Below are positions 1 through 8,411 of a stretch of 64,000 nucleotides of DNA, one piece after another. The notes under the pieces were generated by a model. The model ran no database searches, was not told the DNA's origin, and saw only the letters and a program-made list of their open reading frames with translations. How positions within the stretch are numbered: the stretch's first letter is position 1; every line of letters starts with the position of its first letter. Origin of the DNA: Cyclobacteriaceae bacterium (GTDB lineage Bacteria > Bacteroidota > Bacteroidia > Cytophagales > Cyclobacteriaceae); assembly GCA_016786495.1 (NCBI GenBank), contig JAEUUJ010000025.1, positions 25,435-89,434 of the forward strand. The letters run 5' to 3'. Made by a program: the position numbers and the translations under genes.

Positions 1-2
1 AA

Positions 3-230
3 CGAACATCGGTTGGGTTTATAGGACGTCCTTTTCTGGCGGTCCGATTTGATATCAATGCACGACTTTATGTGAGTGCTGAAGCCAGCTTTAATATAAA
101 TTACCGCTACTCGAAAACAACGCTTTACTTTTTTAACCCGGATTCCACGGAACACCTTGATGGTCACGGCCTCGCCCTGAATACGACACCAGCTTCAGGA
201 ATTTTTATCTTTTATAGATTTAATAAGTAG
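3..230 (+). CDS. C-terminal end of an outer-membrane beta-barrel protein (partial)
   Basis: The frame is open from the left edge and ends at TAG 228-230, leaving about 75 codons of a gene that starts outside the window. The residues alternate polar and hydrophobic (for example RFDINARLYVSAEASFNINY) and the last strand is aromatic (IFIFYRF). This is the pattern of the final strands of an outer-membrane barrel, although the very last residue is Lys rather than Phe. The ROK-family gene follows after 19 nt on the same strand, so the two may be co-transcribed. The substrate or role cannot be told from this fragment. Confidence 0.6.
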   Translation, partial: RTSVGFIGRPFLAVRFDINARLYVSAEASFNINYRYSKTTLYFFNPDSTEHLDGHGLALNTTPASGIFIFYRFNK

Positions 231-249
231 CTTTGGGTTTTTTGATTTT

Positions 250-1128
250 ATGAAAGATTCTGTTGTTCTGGGTATTGACATTGGTGGCTCGCATTTGACA
301 GCAGCGCTGGTGGACGAGGCAACCCGGAAATTTGTACCTGATTCGTACCTGCGCGTGCGGGTTAATTCGAAAGGTACAGCCGAAGAAATACTCGGCATCT
401 GGACAAAGGCCATCGAAGATACGTTTCAGGCGTATCCGGTAGCCAACAAAAGAATCGGAATCGCAATGCCCGGCCCGTTTGATTATGCCAACGGGATTTC
501 CCTTATTAAAGGACTCGATAAATACGAAGCGCTCTACAAGCTGAATGTGAAACAAATTCTATCCCAGCGACTGAGTATCTCACCTGCATTCATTTTGATG
601 ATGAACGATGCAGCGTGTTTCCTCCGGGGAGAAGTATATTACGGAGCAGCACGAGGTTATCAGGATGTAATCGGCATAACGCTGGGTACCGGTACCGGCA
701 GCGCCATGCACCACAACGGTGTTACACACGATGCCAACCTCGGTCCGGCACCGTTTATGGACAGCATTGCAGATGAGTATTTCTCCACGCGCTGGTTTGT
801 GAAGCGATACCGGGAGTTAACCGGCACCACGGTGAAAGATGTTAAGGCGTTAACCGATTTGTATCAAACCGATGCAAACGTTAAAACGATCTTTGCGGAG
901 TTTGTTAAGAACCTGGCGGTATTCCTGGAAGGATTTGTAAAAGCCGAAAAGCCCCAGGTTATTGTGATGGGGGGCAACATTGCGCAGTGTTCGGATTTAT
1001 TTTTGAGTGATCTCACGGCACAGCTCGCGGCCAGAGCGATTACGGTTCCGATTGTGCGGGCAGAACTCGGGGAGGAGGCAGCTATTTTAGGCGCTGCCAG
1101 TTTGTTTGAATCGAAAACAATATTATAA
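250..1128 (+). CDS. ROK-family sugar kinase-like protein
   Basis: This is a 292 aa cytoplasmic protein of the ROK/ASKHA fold, the family that holds glucokinases, N-acetylhexosamine kinases and some repressors. The N-terminal phosphate loop reads GIDIGGSH (residues 8-15). The catalytic Asn-Asp lies in MNDAACFLRGE (about 118-127), and the second phosphate loop reads GITLGTGTGSA (142-152). The usual ROK zinc motif CxCGxxGC is absent and there is no N-terminal helix-turn-helix, so a kinase is likelier than a regulator. The sugar cannot be assigned. The next gene, a cupin that resembles sugar-phosphate isomerases, starts 9 nt downstream, which suggests a two-gene sugar-phosphorylation and isomerisation unit. 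Confidence 0.8.
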   Translation: MKDSVVLGIDIGGSHLTAALVDEATRKFVPDSYLRVRVNSKGTAEEILGIWTKAIEDTFQAYPVANKRIGIAMPGPFDYANGISLIKGLDKYEALYKLNVKQILSQRLSISPAFILMMNDAACFLRGEVYYGAARGYQDVIGITLGTGTGSAMHHNGVTHDANLGPAPFMDSIADEYFSTRWFVKRYRELTGTTVKDVKALTDLYQTDANVKTIFAEFVKNLAVFLEGFVKAEKPQVIVMGGNIAQCSDLFLSDLTAQLAARAITVPIVRAELGEEAAILGAASLFESKTIL

Positions 1129-1137
1129 GTTAACACG

Positions 1138-1650
1138 ATGGATTTTCAACTGAAAAGCACCGAACGCACCGCTGTATTTGAAGAAATCGGCAAGTATCTC
1201 GCAGGATTAAACCTTCGGGTTGTATCAAACGACTTCACGCGGCCGTGGGGCGGATTTTTTGTGATCGATGAGTCGCAGGCCAAACAGTTTGCGGAACTGT
1301 TTTTCCCGGGCGTAGATCTCTCTACGCTGCGCATTAGCGGAAAGCTGAGTCCGAAAATTCTTGTGGTTGAACCGAAGAAGCGGTTGTCGTGGCAGTATCA
1401 CTACCGACGGGCTGAAATCTGGCGTGCCGTATCAGGCAAAGTAGGCGTGGTGACCAGCCTGACCGATGAAGAAAAAGATACCACGCATCTGAATCCCGGT
1501 GAGGAAATCAGACTCACACAGGGGCAGCGTCACCGGTTAATGGGTTTGAACGAATGGGGTGTAGTGGCTGAAATCTGGCAACACACCGATGCTCAGAATC
1601 CATCCGATGAAAGTGATATCGTTCGCCTCCAGGATGATTTCGGAAGATAA
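1138..1650 (+). CDS. Cupin protein resembling type II mannose-6-phosphate isomerase
   Basis: This 170 aa protein has a single cupin barrel. It contains LSWQYHYRRAEIWRAVSG (about residues 81-98), which matches the metal-binding first cupin motif of type II mannose-6-phosphate isomerases (QYHxHRAE.W.VVSG). A second-motif-like GQRHRL lies near residue 125. An N-terminal helical segment of about 35 residues precedes the barrel. It follows the ROK kinase by 9 nt, so it probably acts on a sugar phosphate in the same pathway. The reaction is inferred from the fold and the neighbour. Some related proteins in Bacteroidota are called phosphoheptose isomerase, and I cannot decide between those names. 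Confidence 0.65.
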   Translation: MDFQLKSTERTAVFEEIGKYLAGLNLRVVSNDFTRPWGGFFVIDESQAKQFAELFFPGVDLSTLRISGKLSPKILVVEPKKRLSWQYHYRRAEIWRAVSGKVGVVTSLTDEEKDTTHLNPGEEIRLTQGQRHRLMGLNEWGVVAEIWQHTDAQNPSDESDIVRLQDDFGR

Positions 1651-1759
1651 GTTTATTACCAACGACTCGATAAACAGTTTGATTTCTGATTTCAACGTTG
1701 AACAAAATGTCAACCTGATCTTGTGGAACGTTGAACCTTAAACTTTTGAATCTTAAACC

Positions 1760-4210
1760 TTACGCAGCTACCGTATCGTTGGGTTCTTTTCTAAGTGTCC
1801 ATCCAATGCTTCCGAGAAGTACGAGCAGCATAAGCCATGAGCAGGCTGCGGTAACTTTGTTTCCCACGGTGTAAGCCTTCGGCTCAAATTTAAATTCGAT
1901 GGTGTGCTTGCCGGCCGGAATTTCCAGCGCACGAAGTACATAGTTAACGCGCAGGATAGGCACTTCCTGATTATCGATGGTGGCGATCCATCCATCCGGA
2001 TAGTAGATCTCCGAAAACACACCCAGTCCGTTCACCTGTGATTGAGATTCATATTTCAAATAGCGCGGAGTATGTTCCAGGTTCGTGATCGAAGCAGTGC
2101 TGTCGTACTGAACCTGAGGCGCGGTAAACTTCGATGCATCCAGCACGGCCGTGCTTCGCGTATCGATGGTGTTGACTTTGGCAAGTTCTTCGTTAGGCGA
2201 ATTCACGGTGACCAAATTTGCGACAAACCAGGCAGGTCCCGGGGCGGCCTCGTTTACGAGGTAGGCGTTTGCCTGCTCTCCATAAATAATGTATTTGCAA
2301 TTCAGCATGTTGAGCGTGCCATAACTGGCGTAGTTGAACTTACCGGTTTGCGCGTCTGCAGAAAGTTTGTACATGTCGGCATTCAAACAGGAGTCCATCA
2401 GATCCTGATACCGGCGAAGAATGGCACCATGGTATCCGGTAACGGAGTTGAAGAAGTATGACGCGCGGCCACCGTTTTGAGTGTCGTACACCCGGTAATA
2501 ACTCTTGTCTTTCAACACCTGCTCTTCCGAAGGCTGCAACGCAAATACTGCTTCCCGTTTACGTTTGTAGTTGTCTTTTGCAAAGTAGCGCTGATCGATT
2601 ACGGCCAGGTCAATCATCACCATGAAGGCGATGAATCCGGAAATAATCCACGGGGCAAGTTTTTTCATCAGGTTGAAATAAATCACGATGAAGATTGCCG
2701 CGATAAACGCCAGTGAGCGGAAGGCATCACCGCGCATCAGCGATTCACGGTCGTCACGCAACGCACTCAAAAACCAGTTCGGGAGAGCTTCTTCGCCCTC
2801 GCGCGTGAACGCCAGCATTCCTCCGAACAAAAGCAGCAGCAAACAAACGCCACCGGTTAGCCCAAGGGCAATCCAGAGTTTCTTTTTGATTTCAGCATTG
2901 ACTCCTTTTTCGAATAATTTTTCCAGTCCCAGTAATCCCAACAGGGGCATAGCCAGGAACGCCATCGCCAGCGCAAAAGTCACCGAACGAAACTTGTTGT
3001 ATCCCGGAAGGTGATCAAAAAGGAAATAATTGAACGCTTCAAAGTTTTTGCCCCAGCTCAGCACGATTGCGATAATACTGATGCTCACGAGCCACAAAAC
3101 ATACCTGCGTTCGGCAAACAAAATTCCAATAACAAAAAGGAATACAATGATTGCACTTCCATAATACGGAGCGGCTAACGGCTGATCACCCCAATACGGG
3201 CTGGTGTAGGGAGCAAGCTGATTGGCTTGTTCGTTGTTGCCTGAATTTATCAGGGCCTGGTATGTTTCGCTTTTCGGGTTTTGAACGAGGTACTCCTGAC
3301 TGCTTCCGCCATAGAAATTGGGGACCAAAAACGTAATCGGTTCCAGAATTCCGTTGCTGTACTCAAATGCTTTATCGCGATTCATTCCGCTTGACGGAAT
3401 AGCACGTGTTTGCGCGGGAGGAGTGAGTTCATTTTTACCGCGTGCGGAATACGTAGTATATTCTTTTACTGCCCAAAGTTGTCCGAAGAATGTACCAGCT
3501 GCCAGCAAGGCTGCGGGAATCAGGATGCCGATTGTTTTTGCAAACTCGGCAATCTTCTTTTCGCGGATCGCGATGATTAGTTGCATCAGGCCGTATCCTA
3601 ACACGATCAGGATCATGTAATAGGTTACCTGCAGGTGATTCTCACGCAGGTGGAGGGCAAGTGCGGCTCCGGTTACTCCGAATCCTAAAACCCGTTTGCC
3701 GGAAAACGCGAGATGAATGCCGGCAATGACCAACGGAACCAATGCGGTTGCGCCAATGCGCGCATTGTGCCCGGCTCCGAGTCCGATAATCATAAATGAC
3801 GATAGTCCGAAAGCAAATGCACCCGCGATGGCCAGGTATGGCCGGATGCCAAACGCAAGCAGCATGATGTAGTAACAGATAAACGCTAAAAAGATATTTG
3901 AAACCGGATGCGGGAGTGATAGCGTGAGCGCACGTTTTAAAAACCCGATGGCCGTGTTTCCCCACTGCACGCTCACCATGTACGCTGGCATACCGCTGTA
4001 CATGGCCGGAGCCCACAAACCTTCTTCACCGGTTTGATTGCGGTAGTCGGCAAGCGCTTTCGAACCTGCGATCGACTGGGCAATATCGTGTTGAACAAGT
4101 GTTTTGTTCTCAAAGAAAACAGGATTAAAAAAGAAAACGGTAACCAGCAGAAACGCGACTACGGCAACGAGGTGCGGGAAAACCTGCCGGGTAAAATTGA
4201 TTTTTTTCAT
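1760..4210 (-). CDS. YfhO-family multispanning membrane protein
   Basis: This is an integral inner-membrane protein of about 816 aa. It has an N-terminal signal-anchor, roughly a dozen hydrophobic segments, a soluble region between about residues 530 and 780, and a C-terminal membrane segment (AACSWLMLLVLLGSIGWTL). The layout and motifs such as NPVFFENKTLVQHDI and PAMYSGMPAYM fit the bacterial membrane protein YfhO family. These are GT-C-like proteins linked in Firmicutes to glycosylation of teichoic acids; the role in Bacteroidota is unknown. I chose ATG 4210 (MKKINFTRQ) over an in-frame GTG two codons upstream. It lies alone on the minus strand. Confidence 0.75.
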   Translation of the reverse strand: MKKINFTRQVFPHLVAVVAFLLVTVFFFNPVFFENKTLVQHDIAQSIAGSKALADYRNQTGEEGLWAPAMYSGMPAYMVSVQWGNTAIGFLKRALTLSLPHPVSNIFLAFICYYIMLLAFGIRPYLAIAGAFAFGLSSFMIIGLGAGHNARIGATALVPLVIAGIHLAFSGKRVLGFGVTGAALALHLRENHLQVTYYMILIVLGYGLMQLIIAIREKKIAEFAKTIGILIPAALLAAGTFFGQLWAVKEYTTYSARGKNELTPPAQTRAIPSSGMNRDKAFEYSNGILEPITFLVPNFYGGSSQEYLVQNPKSETYQALINSGNNEQANQLAPYTSPYWGDQPLAAPYYGSAIIVFLFVIGILFAERRYVLWLVSISIIAIVLSWGKNFEAFNYFLFDHLPGYNKFRSVTFALAMAFLAMPLLGLLGLEKLFEKGVNAEIKKKLWIALGLTGGVCLLLLLFGGMLAFTREGEEALPNWFLSALRDDRESLMRGDAFRSLAFIAAIFIVIYFNLMKKLAPWIISGFIAFMVMIDLAVIDQRYFAKDNYKRKREAVFALQPSEEQVLKDKSYYRVYDTQNGGRASYFFNSVTGYHGAILRRYQDLMDSCLNADMYKLSADAQTGKFNYASYGTLNMLNCKYIIYGEQANAYLVNEAAPGPAWFVANLVTVNSPNEELAKVNTIDTRSTAVLDASKFTAPQVQYDSTASITNLEHTPRYLKYESQSQVNGLGVFSEIYYPDGWIATIDNQEVPILRVNYVLRALEIPAGKHTIEFKFEPKAYTVGNKVTAACSWLMLLVLLGSIGWTLRKEPNDTVAA

Positions 4211-4287
4211 GAGCACAATTTAGCCCTGCAAAATAGCAAAATCGACCGGGTATTTTGTTCCGGTTACGGAACGGCATAAAATGAACA

Positions 4288-4306
4288 TGCCGGCTGAGGG
4301 CCGGCA
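4288..4306 (-). terminator. Hairpin after the ECF-sigma / outer-membrane protein operon
   Basis: A perfect 7-bp stem (TGCCGGC, loop TGAGG, GCCGGCA) lies 28 nt beyond the stop of the minus-strand gene at 4334. Only scattered T residues follow on the minus strand, so termination is inferred from position and stem. Confidence 0.45.
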
Positions 4307-4333
4307 CATTCGGGGTATGCTAACAGGTAATCG

Positions 4334-5338
4334 TTAGAACGTCACACCAAAGCTGAAGGCATTGAGTTTCGGGCCTTTGCCGGTTGCGAACAGTTCGTTC
4401 ATATCGTAGTTGAGAAAGAAATCGGCCGAGCGAACGCCAACCTGCAGGCGTAAGCCGTAGCGGAAGTTGTTCAGATAAAAGTTATCGCGGTTGCGGTCGC
4501 GCTGACGGTCGCCATCTTCGTCTTTATAAACCTGACGTGCCCAACTGCCGATGCGATAGCCCGCATAAGGGCCCACGCCAATCCGAAAGCCCGAGTTATA
4601 CGTTCTCCATTTTCTGCCACCGCGTTCATCACCGAAGCTGAACATCGGTACGGCTGAAATATTAAGGTACGTTACGCCTAGTTTACTTTTGATGAAGGAT
4701 ACATCGCGGAGATCTTCTTCAAACGCTACGCCATCATCTTCTTTAACAACCTGGGTATTGTCGTTCTGGAACCGGAAAATACTCCAGCTTACTCCAAGGC
4801 CCCACTCCATATAAAAATGATTGGTGATCGGAGTGCGCTGCACGGAATTTAATCCGAAGTGCCACGATCCCCACGGACGGATGGCATAGGCCGCACCCGC
4901 TTCGTCGGGGAACTTACCATCCTCCAGGTAGCTGCTCAGTCCCAAGTCCACATTAAATGCATGGCGTGTGCGGTAGCGATAAAAATGTCGGTTGCGATCG
5001 TTATCCCGGTCATCGTTGTCATCGTCATCGTCAGTGCCGGAATACGTCACTACATCGCTTTCTGTTACGATGCCCGATTCTGTTTGTGTCTTCGCGGTTG
5101 GATTCACCACAACCACCACGCTGTCATTTTTTTCAAGCCGGTTCAGGATATCATCGAACATCGCCTGAAAATCATATTGCCGGAGTTGTTCGAGGTCGCT
5201 TTTATCTTTGATCGTGAACACCATGCGGCTTGTTTTCGCCAGCTCGACCACAACGGTGTCGGTTTTCTGTGCAAACGATGTGAGGGTTGTAAGCAGGATT
5301 GCACTGAGGGTTAAAATCTTTTTCATACGTTCGTTCAT
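4334..5338 (-). CDS. Secreted outer-membrane beta-barrel protein of a sigma-factor operon
   Basis: This 334 aa protein has a signal peptide (KKILTLSAILLTTLTSFAQ). A soluble N-terminal part of about 100 residues follows, then an Asp-rich linker near residues 105-115, then a barrel-like region rich in alternating aromatic residues that ends in AFSFGVTF, a typical terminal beta-strand ending in Phe. Its start codon overlaps the stop of the anti-sigma-like gene (TAATG), which indicates translational coupling. A second in-frame ATG four codons downstream is a possible alternative start. It is the last gene of the ECF sigma operon, so it may be a target or sensor of that envelope-stress-type system; this is inference from order only. 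Confidence 0.7.
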   Translation of the reverse strand: MNERMKKILTLSAILLTTLTSFAQKTDTVVVELAKTSRMVFTIKDKSDLEQLRQYDFQAMFDDILNRLEKNDSVVVVVNPTAKTQTESGIVTESDVVTYSGTDDDDDNDDRDNDRNRHFYRYRTRHAFNVDLGLSSYLEDGKFPDEAGAAYAIRPWGSWHFGLNSVQRTPITNHFYMEWGLGVSWSIFRFQNDNTQVVKEDDGVAFEEDLRDVSFIKSKLGVTYLNISAVPMFSFGDERGGRKWRTYNSGFRIGVGPYAGYRIGSWARQVYKDEDGDRQRDRNRDNFYLNNFRYGLRLQVGVRSADFFLNYDMNELFATGKGPKLNAFSFGVTF

Positions 5339-6030
5339 TAGTTCTCGCCTTTCTTTTTACCGAAGTTCAGCGCAAGAAGTTCATCTTTCTTTTGCCGGAG
5401 ATCAGCCAGGCCCGCCTCTGAATTTTTTGCAGCGTAAGCAAGTCCGATCAGCTTCTGTATTCCAGATGCATCTTTGTTTTCAGGCGTTGCTTCAGGTGAT
5501 AACTTTTTCTTTAGGAACTTTGATTTTACCTCATCGGATGTGTACACAATCGTAGTGGATGTTTCGGTGGGTTGCGGAATAACAACTTCTGCAACAAGTT
5601 CTTTTGGTGTTGGTGTAATAATCAGCATAGAATCTTTGACCGGTTGTTCCGATTTTTCAACCGGAGTTTCAGTCCTGGCCACAGAAGGAGTTTCAAACTT
5701 CATGCGTGGTGCCGGATTGGTTTTCTGTGTGACGCGATTCTGATTTTGAATAACCTCTTCTTTTTTAATTTCCGGTTGTCTGGTTGTATCGACAGGCGTT
5801 ACAACCGGTTTATCTTTTATCTCGGCAACGCGGCCCGGATCGTTTCCGTAAGGCCAAACCAATATCGCAGCGGCAGCGAGCAGCACAATGCCTGCAGCGG
5901 TGCGTACCCATGCAAGTTTATACACAGGCTTTGAAATATTGTTTTCAATACGGTCCCACGCAGCGGCAGGAGCGGGACGCTGAAAATTTTCAAGCTTGTC
6001 GCGAAATAATTTATCAGGTTGTGATGTCAT
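5338..6030 (-). CDS. Anti-sigma-factor-like single-pass membrane protein
   Basis: The 230 aa protein has a short cytoplasmic N-terminus (RDKLENFQRPAPAAAWDRI), one transmembrane helix at about residues 44-61 (TAAGIVLLAAAAILVWPY), and a long polar, Pro/Thr/Val-rich periplasmic tail ending in a Lys-rich helix. It overlaps the 3' end of the ECF sigma gene by 17 bp and couples to the barrel gene after it. Size, topology and operon position are those of an anti-sigma factor. No zinc-binding anti-sigma motif (HxxxCxxC) is visible, so the assignment rests on context. Confidence 0.65.
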   Translation of the reverse strand: MTSQPDKLFRDKLENFQRPAPAAAWDRIENNISKPVYKLAWVRTAAGIVLLAAAAILVWPYGNDPGRVAEIKDKPVVTPVDTTRQPEIKKEEVIQNQNRVTQKTNPAPRMKFETPSVARTETPVEKSEQPVKDSMLIITPTPKELVAEVVIPQPTETSTTIVYTSDEVKSKFLKKKLSPEATPENKDASGIQKLIGLAYAAKNSEAGLADLRQKKDELLALNFGKKKGEN

Positions 6031-6595
6031 GACGTTGTTGGTTTGATTTCCAATCGTTGTCGGTTAATAGCTTTTGTAAGTATGCGCGGGCGCGGCTCAG
6101 TTGCGATTTGGAAGTGTTCTCGCTGATGCCGAGTTGATCGGCAATTTCCTTGTGCGAGTAGCCGTCAATCGCGTACAGGTTAAATACGATGCGATAACCG
6201 GAAGGAAGGTCATTGATCATCGTCATCAGGTCTTCGGCTTCGAGGTGATCGCTGAGACTTTTATAATCCGGTTCGTAATCGGCCGCTTCCAGTTCGAGTT
6301 CCAGGTACATGTTGCGGTTTCTCCGGAGCCAGGTGAGCGCTTCGTTTACCACCACCCTGCGGATCCACCCTTCAAAACTTCCTTCACTCTTATATTGATC
6401 GATCTTGTCGAGAATTTTGGTGAAGGCCGTTACCAGCACATCTTCCGCTTCCATGGAATCTTTCACATACCGGCAGCAGAGCGCGTACATTTTCGGGGAA
6501 AATGTATCGTATAGGCGCTTTTGGGCCGCACGGTCGCCCCTGCGGCATCCTTGAATAAGCTCCTGTTCGTTCGCCCGGTAAATTTTGAAATCCAT
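6014..6595 (-). CDS. ECF-subfamily RNA polymerase sigma factor
   Basis: This is a 193 aa sigma-70 family protein. Region 2 spans about residues 24-90 and includes LYDTFSPKMYALCCRYVKD and the core-binding EDVLVTAFTKI. Region 4 spans about residues 131-178 with a helix-turn-helix (GYSHKEIADQLGISENTSKS). Regions 1 and 3 are missing, as in ECF factors. It is the first gene of an operon with an anti-sigma-like membrane protein and an outer-membrane protein, and is presumably held inactive by the former. The upstream gene at 6702 is divergent, leaving about 106 nt for both promoters. Confidence 0.9.
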   Translation of the reverse strand: MDFKIYRANEQELIQGCRRGDRAAQKRLYDTFSPKMYALCCRYVKDSMEAEDVLVTAFTKILDKIDQYKSEGSFEGWIRRVVVNEALTWLRRNRNMYLELELEAADYEPDYKSLSDHLEAEDLMTMINDLPSGYRIVFNLYAIDGYSHKEIADQLGISENTSKSQLSRARAYLQKLLTDNDWKSNQQRHDITT

Positions 6596-6701
6596 TTAAA
6601 CGGTTCGCTTGTAAGATGCCATAACGGTGCCAGGGGTTGCACGGGTGCAAAAAATTTTAAAATAAGGCAGATTTTGAACCGTTTGGTTAATTTGGAGAAC
6701 C

Positions 6702-8255
6702 TTGAAACGCGTTACGCTATTATTCGTGTTGTTGGCCCCGGTTTTTGCGTGGGCGCAGACTGACAGCCTGAAACTTCCGGCTGATAGCCTGACCACGGGC
6801 GTAAGTGCGAAGATAGATTCACTCCAGAACCGGTTCACTTCTCAGTCCGACAGCATCAAACAATCGTATGCTACACAAAAGGAAAGAATCAGCAGACTCA
6901 GGCAGCGGTATCGGGCGAAGGCCGACAGTGTAAAGCGAATCGGTGTTCTGCAACCGGGTGTTCCGTCAAATCCGTTGGATACACTGAAACGGCCGGACAC
7001 CGCTGCGTACACAAAAAAGATTGATAGCCTGGATCAGCAACTCGCCAGCCTGGAAGATCAAACCATGAAAGGGATTGACTCGCTGAAAAGTAAAATCACC
7101 AACCAGCTTGATAAACTGAAGTTACCGAAGGAGCTGCAAGGCAAGGCGTCAACGCTCACGTCAGCGATGGATAAAATAAGCGTGCCATCGTTCGACTCCG
7201 ATGTTTCCGGCAAGCTGGGGCTCGATAAACTGAACACCGGGTTGCCCGACATCCCGGGGCAGGGTAGCTTACCCAACACCAATCTGCCCGATGCAGGCTT
7301 ACCGGACATCAACACCAATCTTCCGGGTACCGAGGTGAAGGCTCCTGATCTGAAAGGAAATTTACCAGCAACCGATATTAATACCGGCAAGCTGAACGAC
7401 ATCACCGGCCAGGCGGGGGATATTCAAAAGCAGGTTCAGGAAGCTACGGGATCGCAGGAAGGGTTAAGTAAAACACTCGAAAGCAAAGCAGCAGAACAGG
7501 TGAAAGGGTTACCCGACCAGAAACTTCCCGATATGGGTGTGCCGGGCGGTGTGCCGCAAACCAGCGAGGCTGCACAGCAGCAGGTGATGGAAATGGCGAA
7601 GAAGGAAGCGGTAAATCATTTCGCAGGGAAGGAGCAGGTGTTGATGGGCGCCATGGAGAAGATGAGCAAGTACAAGCAGAAGTACGCCAGCGTAAGCAGT
7701 TTGAAAGACATTGAAAATCAAAAACGGTATAATGAATTAATGGGTAAGCCCCTGCGCGAACGACTGGTTCCGGCCCTCACCTTACAGTTTCAAAGCTGGC
7801 GTGACTTCATGCTTGATGTTAACCCGTCAGTAGCCTATCGTTTTACCACACGGTTCAAAGCAGGCTTAGGCTGGAACCAGCGCGTGGCTTTCAATATTCA
7901 GCAACGTACGTATAACGACAATGGCCGGGTGTTCGGGATCCGTTCTTATGGAGAGTATGAATTGAGAAAAGGCTTTGGTATCCGGCTTGATGTTGAATCG
8001 ATGTATACGCCCGAGAAGCATCGCAACCCGGTTTCCGATTACGTAGCCGAGCGCAGTTGGGTTTGGGGAGTGTTGGTGGGCGTGAAGCAAAAGTATCCGA
8101 TCTATAAAAAGCTGATGGGCAATGCGCAGTTGATGTATAATATTTTTGACAAGGACCATCGCAGTCCGTACACCGACCGGGTCAACTTCCGCATCGGGCT
8201 TGAGCTTACGCTGAAGAAAAAGAAGCAGGATAAAAAGCCTGCCGCAACACCCTAG
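6702..8255 (+). CDS. Secreted repeat/coiled-coil protein with a C-terminal barrel-like region
   Basis: The 517 aa protein starts at TTG 6702, with GGAGA about 5 nt upstream and an immediate signal peptide (KRVTLLFVLLAPVFAWAQ), which together decide the start. A helical, coiled-coil-like stretch rich in S/D/K follows (residues 20-150). A Pro/Asn/Gly-rich region (about 170-240) has degenerate repeats around LPDxxLP and NTNLP. The C-terminal part (from about 345: ERLVPALTLQFQSWRDFML) has the alternating aromatic pattern of an outer-membrane barrel. I do not recognise the family. It diverges from the ECF sigma operon and could be regulated by it, but this is speculative. Confidence 0.65.
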   Translation: MKRVTLLFVLLAPVFAWAQTDSLKLPADSLTTGVSAKIDSLQNRFTSQSDSIKQSYATQKERISRLRQRYRAKADSVKRIGVLQPGVPSNPLDTLKRPDTAAYTKKIDSLDQQLASLEDQTMKGIDSLKSKITNQLDKLKLPKELQGKASTLTSAMDKISVPSFDSDVSGKLGLDKLNTGLPDIPGQGSLPNTNLPDAGLPDINTNLPGTEVKAPDLKGNLPATDINTGKLNDITGQAGDIQKQVQEATGSQEGLSKTLESKAAEQVKGLPDQKLPDMGVPGGVPQTSEAAQQQVMEMAKKEAVNHFAGKEQVLMGAMEKMSKYKQKYASVSSLKDIENQKRYNELMGKPLRERLVPALTLQFQSWRDFMLDVNPSVAYRFTTRFKAGLGWNQRVAFNIQQRTYNDNGRVFGIRSYGEYELRKGFGIRLDVESMYTPEKHRNPVSDYVAERSWVWGVLVGVKQKYPIYKKLMGNAQLMYNIFDKDHRSPYTDRVNFRIGLELTLKKKKQDKKPAATP

Positions 8256-8328
8256 GAGTTCCTGCCCAGAAAACTTAACAAAAACTTTTTGCAGCAAAAT
8301 CTGTAAAAATTCGCCATTTCTGTTCAGT

Positions 8329-8351
8329 GGCATAGGAGTTACTCCTATGCC
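8329..8351. repeat. Perfect inverted repeat upstream of the RHS operon
   Basis: Two perfect 10-bp arms (GGCATAGGAG and CTCCTATGCC) flank a 3-nt loop. It lies 73 bp after the gene ending at 8255 and 60 bp before the start of the RHS operon. A T-tract appears only about 17 nt later. It could be a terminator of the upstream gene or an operator or RNA element of the RHS operon. Confidence 0.6.
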
Positions 8352-8411
8352 GGAAAATGAATTTCAAAATATTTCGTTTTTTTCAAACCAAACTTTAAAC
8401 CTCATCCCTCC

